In this document: positions 1-5,302 of the stretch, piece by piece
Layout of the letters: the number at the start of each line of letters is the position of its first letter
How positions within the stretch are numbered: the stretch's first letter is position 1
Assembly (NCBI GenBank): GCA_030621975.1
Contig: JAUXGQ010000122.1
Span: 1 to 6,067 of the forward strand
DNA length: 6,067 nt
Direction: 5' to 3'
Source of the DNA: Gammaproteobacteria bacterium
GTDB lineage: Bacteria; Pseudomonadota; Gammaproteobacteria; Chromatiales; Chromatiaceae
Notes under the pieces: generated by a model
Databases searched by the model: none
Seen by the model: only the letters and a program-made list of their open reading frames with translations
What the model was told of the DNA's origin: nothing
Program-made: the position numbers and the translations under genes

Positions 1-1292
1 ACAGAACGACATGGCTACGATCCGACTTCTTGTTGCAAGATTTGGCGATTGTGCCGATGTTGGCCCTGGTTCCGATTCTGGCAGACGAGCCGATGCCGGG
101 TACGCGGGGTGGCTTTTTGGAGGAGGCCCTCCTGGTTGCAGGCCTGGTGGTTGCCGTCATCCTCGTGGGTCGCTACCTGATGCCTTTCGTTCTGGCCTAC
201 TCCGCCAAGGCGCGAAACATGGAAGCCTTTTTCGCGTTCTCAATGCTGGCCGTCCTCGGCGCGGCGCTTGCGATGGACTCCGTTGGGGCGTCTATGGCCC
301 TAGGCGCTTTCCTGATGGGCATGATGCTGTCGGCCTCCGATTACAGCCATCAGATCGAGGCCTCGGTGGAACCGTTCAAAGGCATCCTGCTCGCGCTTTT
401 CTTCATCGCCGTCGGGATGTCCATCGACATGAAGACGGTAATGGCCGAGGGGTCTGAGCTAGCGATCAACGTGGTCGTCATCCTCGTGATAAAGGCACTG
501 GTCCTGTTCGCCCTGAGCCTGCTGTTCGGCCTCACACGGAGCGCGGCGGTGCGGGTCGCTTTCCTGCTGCCCCAGTGCGGCGAGTTCGGTTTCGTCCTCT
601 TCGGGGCGGGGGTGGCAGCAGGGATCCTGTCCTCGGAGACGTTCGCCCTGGCCATCCTGGTGATTTCCGTCTCCATGGCACTGACCCCCCTCCTGTCCAA
701 GCTCGGTGATCGGATCGCGGAACGGCTCGCTGGCCCGGTGAGCGGGACATGGGCGGGCGCCGAGCTTCCCGCGCCCCAGGACCGGCAGGTGGTGGTAGCC
801 GGCTACGGTCGAGGGGGCCGCACCCTGTCACTGATGCTCGAGAAATGCGGCGTCCCGTACGTCGCTTTCGACAACGATGCGGATCGGGTCCAAGCCGGAA
901 AGAAGGCAGGACGCAACGTGCATTTTGGCGACATGACAGATCCGCAGATCATCGAAGCGGCCGGCGTCGGCAAGGCGTCAGCTGTCGCCGTGACGCTGGA
1001 TGACCCGAATGCGGTCCAGCGCCTGGTGAGCGCCATCACCAACTTCCATCCGGACTTGTCCATTTACGCTCGCGCAAACGACTTTGACGCTGGTGACAAG
1101 CTGCGCCAGTCAGGCGTCGCGCACGTGATTCCCGCCCACACCGAATCGAGCCTGTCCCTGGGTTCCGCCTTGCTGCAGGATATCGGTGTTACGCACAACG
1201 ATGTTGAAGACCTGGTCACGGATATGCGCCGTGATCATTATGCGTTGCTGGCACCGAGCACTGACACTGACAACAAGGAATCGCCTGAATGA
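1..1292 (+). CDS. KefB/KefC-type monovalent cation:proton antiporter (CPA2 family), 3' part
   Basis: This is the C-terminal part of an inner-membrane K+(or Na+)/H+ antiporter; the start lies left of the window and the frame is open from base 3. The visible protein begins in the helix carrying the family motif LLQD followed by LAIVPMLALVP, as in KefB and KefC. Several hydrophobic helices follow, up to about base 735, including a segment with GAFLMGMMLS. A cytoplasmic TrkA-N (RCK) Rossmann domain then runs from about base 780 to 1170. Its nucleotide-binding loop GYGRGG is at 801-818, with an acidic FDND at the end of the second strand (about 868-879). No TrkA-C domain follows; the protein ends in a short polar tail. 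In this family the Rossmann domain binds NAD(H) or a similar ligand and gates transport. The ion cannot be told from sequence, so no gene symbol is given. A TTG at 30 could be read as a start but would cut the transport domain, so it is rejected. The residues just before LLQD are unusually charged (see findings). Confidence 0.9.
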   Translation, partial: RTTWLRSDFLLQDLAIVPMLALVPILADEPMPGTRGGFLEEALLVAGLVVAVILVGRYLMPFVLAYSAKARNMEAFFAFSMLAVLGAALAMDSVGASMALGAFLMGMMLSASDYSHQIEASVEPFKGILLALFFIAVGMSIDMKTVMAEGSELAINVVVILVIKALVLFALSLLFGLTRSAAVRVAFLLPQCGEFGFVLFGAGVAAGILSSETFALAILVISVSMALTPLLSKLGDRIAERLAGPVSGTWAGAELPAPQDRQVVVAGYGRGGRTLSLMLEKCGVPYVAFDNDADRVQAGKKAGRNVHFGDMTDPQIIEAAGVGKASAVAVTLDDPNAVQRLVSAITNFHPDLSIYARANDFDAGDKLRQSGVAHVIPAHTESSLSLGSALLQDIGVTHNDVEDLVTDMRRDHYALLAPSTDTDNKESPE

Positions 1293-1344
1293 AATTACTT
1301 GGTGCGTAGGCTATGGCGGTCGACCGGTTACACTCGTTACCGGC
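1293..1344. other. Convergent intergenic gap with an imperfect inverted repeat
   Basis: This 52-bp gap separates the 3' ends of the antiporter and porin genes, which converge. It contains an imperfect dyad at 1324-1343: CCGGT (1324-1328) pairs with ACCGG (1339-1343), then a T-T mismatch, then AC/GT, closing a 4-base loop. The dyad ends one base before the porin stop codon. A hairpin here would suit a bidirectional terminator, but neither side is followed by a T tract, so a factor-independent terminator is not supported. Confidence 0.4.
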
Positions 1345-2664
1345 TTAGAACTGTACCCGCATTCGCAAACCCAGCACACCAATCGTATCGTTATCACGAT
1401 TTCTCGAGGGTTCCGCGATGAGCTGAAGGTCCGGCGTCACCTGAATATAGTCAGTGAGCTGCACGCGGTAGAACACCTCGACGACATACTGATTACGCAG
1501 CGACCTGTCCTCCGGCTGACCCCAGGCAACCGCTATAGCGGCGATATCGTCCTTGTTGCCAAAAATGCCGGTAAGGCCGATCCCTGCCGTCGCCAGTTGA
1601 CGAACGTCCGTCGCACCGCCCGATGCCCTGGAATAGGTGACAAACGGGAGAATATTCTCACCGATTTTTTGCTCAAACCGCAACGAGAATCCCTTGCCTG
1701 ATGGCTGATTCGGCTCGTTGCGGTTATTGCGTCCGTCGGTGTGCCACACCGTAAATTGATAGGAACCCTGGCCGAGCCCCGCGATCATGGGTGTCAATCC
1801 GAATTCTGCCGCCGTGAAATAATCCTTTTTTTCGTAGAAGTCGTTAGCCGCAATACTTGTCCTTCTGGCATTGGCATCACCGATCGCAGTGATCAGGTAC
1901 CAGCTCTTGTCCAGGTCCAGGTGAACAGCGCCACCCCAGCCGGGATCCGGATTGGCAATGGCCGGATTCTCAGAGAAAGCAAAGTTACTAAAAAAAAGAT
2001 CCGCGCTTTTCAAGCTGCCCACATCGAAAAAATCGGTCGGATCGACCTTTCCGATCCGGTAGGTAAGCGCGTCATTCGCAAACGTCTGTTGCCACCACAA
2101 CTGCACCAGGGATATGTCCTGAGTGTCAAAATCATTTGTGGTTTCCCACAGGGAGCCGGCGTTGTCACCCAAATCTGATGGTCGTGAGGACGTAAACAAG
2201 CGGGTGCGCATTTCCGCCTCGAAGCCGAAAAAACCGCGCCTGTCCGCCGGTGTTCCGGGCAGCGACCATTCCCCGAAGATATCCAGGTCACCGACAGCGC
2301 CCTGTTTTGACTTGCCGTCCTTGGCGTCAGTTAAACGCTGATAGAGCACCGTATACGCAAGCCCGAGATCCAGTCCGGTCGCTGTCTTGAGCTGCTCTGC
2401 CAAAGATTGCCACCGGTCACCCAGATGGTCTACCGCCGTCTTGTCGAACAGCGTATCCTTGGGTTGCTCGAGCCGTTCCAACTCCTGGGTAATGTCGTCG
2501 GGTGCACTGCCAAATTCCCCTGCCTGGAGCACCCCGTTTTCCGTGCCGGCCTCTCCGGCCTGCACTTGTGGTGGTTTGTCGGCGAACACAGGTCCAGACT
2601 GCAACAGTGTGCAAACCACAATGAGCACGGGCACGTACGGAAAAGCGGATGTTACGTGTGACAC
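1345..2664 (-). CDS. OprB-like carbohydrate-selective outer-membrane porin
   Basis: The 439-residue product looks like an exported outer-membrane beta-barrel of the OprB family, which lets sugars or other small solutes diffuse into the periplasm. Residues 11-28 form a hydrophobic signal segment ending in PVFA, with likely cleavage before D29. A low-complexity, Gln/Glu/Gly-rich linker follows to about residue 75. The rest alternates polar and aromatic strands and includes a GWGGAVHLDLDKSWYL stretch and a KVDPTDFFD stretch typical of OprB-like porins. The C-terminal pattern RVQLTDYIQVTPDLQLI...GLRMRVQF ends in Phe, the usual beta-barrel assembly signal. The start is a GTG at 2664; an in-frame TAA lies only two codons upstream, so no longer form exists. 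No clear Shine-Dalgarno precedes it and the signal n-region has no Lys or Arg, so the true start could be a GTG at 2634 or 2628. The substrate cannot be told. It lies downstream of three polyphosphate kinase genes, but a 131-bp structured gap suggests separate control. Confidence 0.85.
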   Translation of the reverse strand: MSHVTSAFPYVPVLIVVCTLLQSGPVFADKPPQVQAGEAGTENGVLQAGEFGSAPDDITQELERLEQPKDTLFDKTAVDHLGDRWQSLAEQLKTATGLDLGLAYTVLYQRLTDAKDGKSKQGAVGDLDIFGEWSLPGTPADRRGFFGFEAEMRTRLFTSSRPSDLGDNAGSLWETTNDFDTQDISLVQLWWQQTFANDALTYRIGKVDPTDFFDVGSLKSADLFFSNFAFSENPAIANPDPGWGGAVHLDLDKSWYLITAIGDANARRTSIAANDFYEKKDYFTAAEFGLTPMIAGLGQGSYQFTVWHTDGRNNRNEPNQPSGKGFSLRFEQKIGENILPFVTYSRASGGATDVRQLATAGIGLTGIFGNKDDIAAIAVAWGQPEDRSLRNQYVVEVFYRVQLTDYIQVTPDLQLIAEPSRNRDNDTIGVLGLRMRVQF

Positions 2665-2795
2665 GCCGGTTTACCAGATGAAAAGCAGAACCGTTCTGCT
2701 AGACTGTGGTTTGTCCGCGGCAAGGCGAAACCACCTTTGCCGGAAATGTGGCCTTTTATTCGATATGTTTTTTGAAACGCACTTCTGGATATTGA
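2665..2795 (-). promoter_or_regulatory. Structured leader or intergenic region before the porin gene
   Basis: This 131-bp gap lies between the last PPK2 gene and the porin. Reading the minus strand, it starts with an A/T-rich stretch (about 2780-2743), the kind of composition that could hold a promoter, though I see no convincing -35/-10 pair. Next comes an inverted repeat with one bulged base, 2742-2734 with 2725-2718, enclosing an 8-base loop. That loop is part of a second perfect 7-bp repeat, 2734-2728 with 2712-2706. The two are either mutually exclusive or, with the shared end base counted once, could coexist as an H-type pseudoknot. A third hairpin follows at 2700-2684. The layout fits a cis-acting RNA leader or attenuator for the porin, but this is inference from base pairing alone. 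Confidence 0.35.
2681..2700 (-). terminator. Possible weak factor-independent terminator or attenuator hairpin
   Basis: On the minus strand AGCAGAA (2700-2694) and TTCTGCT (2690-2684) form a perfect 7-bp stem with a 3-base CGG loop, directly followed by TTT. The stem is only moderately GC-rich and the T tail is short, so termination would be weak. It would stop transcripts from the PPK2 genes about 17 bases before the porin GTG, leaving no room for a downstream promoter. If it acts, it is therefore more likely an attenuator or a translation-blocking hairpin than a simple operon end. Confidence 0.35.
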
Positions 2796-3503
2796 CTACT
2801 TGAGTGCGGTCTTCAGCCCTTCGACCACCGTGTCGATAACCTTGACCCGGGCATGATGTTTTGAATTGCCTTCGACCACCGTCCAGGGCGCCGATGGCGT
2901 GCTGGTCTTCAGGAGCATTTCATCGACCGCCTCCTCATACACATCCCATTTGTCCCGATTGCGCCAGTCTTCATCGGTTAGCTTCCAGGACTTGTAGTCC
3001 GTGATTTCGCGGGCCTTGAAGCGGTCGAGTTGTTCCTGCTTGGAGATGTGAATCCAAAACTTGAAAATAATTGCGCCGAAATCGATAAGCTCCTGTTCAA
3101 ACTCATTGATCTCCCGATAGGACCGCTGCCACTCTTTGGTTTTGGCAAACCCCTCCACACGCTCCACCAATACCCTTCCGTACCAGGTGCGATCGAAAAT
3201 AGCGATTTCCCCGTTCGCGGGAATCCGGTTCCAGAATCTCCAGAGGTAATGGTGGGTTCGCTCTTCCCCTTTAGGCGCGGCAATGGGAAGCACGCGGTAT
3301 CCTCGCGGGTCGAGCGCTTCCACCAGACGACGGATGTTTCCTCCTTTTCCACCGGCATCCCAACCTTCGTAGCATATGATGACCGGTCGTTTCTGCTGGT
3401 AGACCTGCCAGCCCAGTTTGGCCAGTTTGGCCTGCCCGGCCTTCAAGCGTTGTTTGTATTCTTCTTCGGTGATCGTCTTACCGGGATCGTATTGTTCCAA
3501 CAT
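2796..3503 (-). CDS. Polyphosphate kinase 2, class II-type single domain (PAP catalytic-half-like)
   Basis: The 235-residue PPK2-family P-loop kinase is predicted to transfer phosphate from inorganic polyphosphate to a nucleotide in the cytoplasm, most likely AMP to ADP. The Walker A loop is at residues 47-55, with G47, D49, G52 and K53 in GWDAGGKGG. The Walker B region, IFDRTWYGRVLVERVEGF, contains D104 and R105. The lid region around residues 165-190 has the KLTDEDWRNRDKWD pattern. From DPRGYRVLPIAAP through YLWRFWNRIP to APWTVVEGN it resembles the C-terminal, catalytic domain of two-domain PAP, but here it stands alone. The WYGRVLVERVEGF signature points to class II rather than class I (WYNR.GVERVMGF). 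The ATG at 3503 has GAGGG at 3515-3511, 7 bases upstream. By hand alignment it is about 45% identical to the preceding gene's product over residues 41-160 with no gaps, so the two arose by duplication. All expected catalytic residues are present. Nucleotide specificity is inferred. Confidence 0.9.
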   Translation of the reverse strand: MLEQYDPGKTITEEEYKQRLKAGQAKLAKLGWQVYQQKRPVIICYEGWDAGGKGGNIRRLVEALDPRGYRVLPIAAPKGEERTHHYLWRFWNRIPANGEIAIFDRTWYGRVLVERVEGFAKTKEWQRSYREINEFEQELIDFGAIIFKFWIHISKQEQLDRFKAREITDYKSWKLTDEDWRNRDKWDVYEEAVDEMLLKTSTPSAPWTVVEGNSKHHARVKVIDTVVEGLKTALK

Positions 3504-3567
3504 GGGGATTCCCTCAATAAGAAATGTGACAAATGTCGTGTTGCATTGAGACGGGGGACGACGAAGA
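3504..3567 (-). promoter_or_regulatory. Gap between PAP-like genes with an inverted repeat covering the ribosome binding site
   Basis: Reading the minus strand, CTCAAT at 3550-3545 can pair with ATTGAG at 3518-3513. The second arm includes three bases of the GAGGG Shine-Dalgarno (3515-3511) of the downstream PPK2 gene. A short GAC/GTC dyad (3537-3535 with 3530-3528) lies inside the loop. The stem is weak (6 bp, three of them A-T), but ribosomes finishing the upstream gene at 3568 could melt it, which would suit translational coupling. No promoter or terminator was recognised in this 64-bp gap. Confidence 0.25.
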
Positions 3568-4329
3568 TTACCGGGACTTGTCTTCCGGCTGCAAAGAGCG
3601 GTGCATCACCACATCCGATCCGCGCTCCTTGAGTGTCGATTCCAAGGTTTCAATGATCGTTTCCAGGACCTTGATTCGGGTATGGTTCGCATCGGTCGCC
3701 CCAACGATGTGCCAGGCGCCCCATTCGGTGTCAGTCCGGGCGATCATTTCCTCCGCGGCCGTGTAATACCGGTTGTATTGCTTGTTCTGTTTCCAATCCT
3801 GTTTTGTCACCTTCCAGGCCAAAGCCCCTTTTTCCATTTTCTTCAGACGCTTTTTCTGCTCCTCTTTGCTGATGTGCAGCCAGAATTTTATAAACACCAT
3901 GCCATCGTCGCTCAGCATATGTTCCAGGCCTATGATGTCCTCGTAGCTTTTTATGCGAGCTTTCTTTGTCACCTCGCCGTCGATGTGTTCCCTCAAAACC
4001 CTTCGATACCAGCTGTTGTCCAATATGGCGATCTGTCCGTCATTGGGGAGGATTTGCCAGAATCGCCACAGCCAGGGATACTGCTGTTCGTGGGTTCTGG
4101 GTGCCGTAATGCGGTGTACGATAAATCCCCGCGGATCCTGCCGCTCTGTGATGTACTTGATGCAGGTACCTTTGCCCGAGGTATCCCAGCCCTCAAAGAC
4201 GACACAAACCGGGGTATTCGAATCCCAGCAAGTCTTTGCGACATTGTACAAACGATCCTGTAACGCCAGCTTCTGGGACTGCCATTCCTGTTTCGGGACC
4301 TTTTTAGTGAGGTCTACGTTTTCTAACAT
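3568..4329 (-). CDS. Divergent PPK2-family protein (PAP N-terminal-half-like)
   Basis: This 253-residue PPK2-family protein has a Walker A loop, GWDTSGKGT, at residues 47-55, keeping G47, D49, G52 and K53. The Walker B region reads AILDNSWYRRV: D104 is present, but the arginine that normally follows it (DRSWY or DRTWY) is N105. The start, MLENVDLTKKVPKQEW, resembles the beginning of two-domain polyphosphate:AMP phosphotransferase, whose N-terminal domain is known to be degenerate at these motifs. Residues 152-158 (HISKEEQ) and 171-189 match the lid region of the neighbouring paralogue. A C-terminal tail of about 20 residues (235-253), rich in charged residues, is absent from that paralogue. 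The ATG at 4329 has GGGAGG at 4344-4339, nine bases upstream, within the 21-bp gap after the class I gene. It could be an AMP-specific kinase, a weakened enzyme or a partner subunit for the next gene's product. Proteins of this kind are sometimes labelled UDP-galactose-lipid carrier transferase, which the motifs do not support. Confidence 0.85.
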   Translation of the reverse strand: MLENVDLTKKVPKQEWQSQKLALQDRLYNVAKTCWDSNTPVCVVFEGWDTSGKGTCIKYITERQDPRGFIVHRITAPRTHEQQYPWLWRFWQILPNDGQIAILDNSWYRRVLREHIDGEVTKKARIKSYEDIIGLEHMLSDDGMVFIKFWLHISKEEQKKRLKKMEKGALAWKVTKQDWKQNKQYNRYYTAAEEMIARTDTEWGAWHIVGATDANHTRIKVLETIIETLESTLKERGSDVVMHRSLQPEDKSR

Positions 4330-4338
4330 TTAAGAACG

Positions 4339-4344
4339 CCTCCC
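4339..4344 (-). promoter_or_regulatory. Shine-Dalgarno for the middle PPK2 gene
   Basis: GGGAGG on the minus strand lies nine bases before the ATG at 4329 and seven bases beyond the stop codon of the class I PPK2 gene. It fixes the start of the middle gene. With only 21 bp between the genes there is little room for a promoter, which supports co-transcription. Confidence 0.7.
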
Positions 4345-4350
4345 GGAGAA

Positions 4351-5181
4351 TCAGTACGTCTTGGGAATGTGCTTCCTACGCTGCAGCGGTGTCTTGTCAT
4401 CGTATTTGCCCTTCATGTTGCGTTTCCCCAGCTCGATTTCGTCGCGCGGCAATTTTTTGTAGGGGATCAGGCTCAGGAAATGGGAGATGCAATTGAGGCG
4501 GGCGGTTCGCTTGACGTCGGCCTCTACGACGTACCAGGGTGCCCATTTCGTGTCCGTGGCGTCCAGCATCTTGTCCCGGGCCTTGGAGTAGTCATACCAG
4601 CGCTTGTAGGACTCCAGATCCATGGGGCTGAGCTTCCAGATCTTGCGGGGATCCTCGATGCGCCCCTGGAAGCGTCTGGCCTGCTCGTCCATCCCCACGT
4701 CGAACCAGTACTTGATGAGGATGACGCCCTCGTCGATGAAGAATTTTTCGATGTCCGGACAGTCGCCCAGGAAACGTTCGTATTCCTGGTCGCTGCAAAA
4801 GCCCATGACCCGCTCCACGCCGAGCCGGTTGTACCAGCTTCGGTCGAAGAGCACGACCTCGCCCGCGGCGGGGAGATGATTCATATAGCGCTGGATGTAG
4901 ATCTGGCTCTTTTCCCGTTCGTTGGGGGTCGGCAGTGCGACGACTCTGAACACACGCGGGCTCACCCGTTCGGTAATCCGCTTGATTACGCCCCCCTTGC
5001 CGGCGGCATCCCGTCCCTCGAAGACGACGACGATCCTCAGCCCCTTCTCCTTGACCCAGTACTGCAGCTTCACCAGCTCCCCATGCAGTTTCTCCATCTC
5101 CGCTTCGTATGATTTCCGCGAAAGCTTTTTATTTTTCGAAGACTGTTTTTTGTCTTTCTTCGATGCCTTTTTGGCTGCCAT
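4351..5181 (-). CDS. ppk2: Polyphosphate kinase 2, class I type
   Basis: The 276-residue protein is predicted to transfer phosphate between inorganic polyphosphate and nucleoside diphosphates (polyP + ADP or GDP to ATP or GTP, reversible in the family) in the cytoplasm. The Walker A loop GRDAAGKGG is at residues 56-64 (D58, K62). The Walker B/arginine motif LFDRSWYNR is at 111-119 (D113, R114), followed by GVERVMGFC, a class I signature. The lid region is about 168-195, with WKLSPMDLESYKRW. The segment APWYVVEAD.KRTARLNCI.H.LS.IPY at 214-241 and the end H-I-P-K-T-Y are also typical. All expected catalytic residues are present and the length is normal for single-domain class I enzymes. The first 23 residues hold ten lysines and one arginine, an unusually basic tail. 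The ATG at 5181 is set by a strong GGAGGAG at 5192-5186. It is the first of three PPK2 genes in a row. The family and class are secure; the direction favoured in the cell is inferred. Confidence 0.95.
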   Translation of the reverse strand: MAAKKASKKDKKQSSKNKKLSRKSYEAEMEKLHGELVKLQYWVKEKGLRIVVVFEGRDAAGKGGVIKRITERVSPRVFRVVALPTPNEREKSQIYIQRYMNHLPAAGEVVLFDRSWYNRLGVERVMGFCSDQEYERFLGDCPDIEKFFIDEGVILIKYWFDVGMDEQARRFQGRIEDPRKIWKLSPMDLESYKRWYDYSKARDKMLDATDTKWAPWYVVEADVKRTARLNCISHFLSLIPYKKLPRDEIELGKRNMKGKYDDKTPLQRRKHIPKTY

Positions 5182-5302
5182 GATTCTCCTCCAGGGATTG
5201 TTAGCTCAGCAACTGAGCGGTGAGATGCGTCGCCTGAGCGAAAGCTCAGTCGGGCAGGGTAACCCATTTTACTGTTTGTCTGCCAGGCAAGAATACCCGG
5301 CA
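5182..5302 (-). promoter_or_regulatory. Leader of the PPK2 block with two related hairpins and a strong Shine-Dalgarno
   Basis: This 121-bp gap follows the DUF3616-like gene. Reading the minus strand, CTGAGC (5249-5244), a 4-base loop and GCTCAG (5239-5234) form one perfect hairpin. GCTCAG (5218-5213), TTG and CTGAGC (5209-5204) form a second. Because all four arms are the same 6-mer or its complement, other pairings are possible. The Shine-Dalgarno GGAGGAG (5192-5186) starts 11 bases after the second hairpin. A TAAAAT at 5271-5266 could be a -10 element that would put the transcript start near 5259, just before the hairpins, but no matching -35 is visible. Neither hairpin has a T tail, so I do not call a terminator. 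The element could be an RNA switch, a regulator's double operator or a processing site. Confidence 0.4.

Noticed and set aside
1324..1343. Bidirectional factor-independent terminator between the convergent genes.
   Set aside because: The hairpin has a mismatch and no T tract on either side; kept only as an inverted repeat.
1186..1701. Plus-strand open frame of 171 codons across the antiporter end and porin.
   Set aside because: It overlaps two well-supported genes in other frames and its translation has no recognisable domain or composition of a real protein.
3568..4329. Middle PPK2 gene as a pseudogene.
   Set aside because: The frame is intact and full length, it has a good ribosome binding site, and it keeps Walker A and the Walker B aspartate; one motif change is not evidence of decay.
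4369..5112. Plus-strand open frame of 247 codons opposite the class I PPK2 gene.
   Set aside because: It is the antisense shadow of a gene with clear catalytic motifs; its hydrophobic look comes from complementing a charged protein.
5255..5270. GGGTAACCC followed by ATTTT on the plus strand as a terminator.
   Set aside because: The stem is only three or four base pairs, and no plus-strand gene ends here.
5266..5294. Possible sigma-70 promoter with TAAAAT as -10 before the PPK2 block.
   Set aside because: The -35 region at 16-17 bp spacing (TTCTTG or ATTCTT) matches poorly, so it is mentioned only as a weak possibility in the leader entry.
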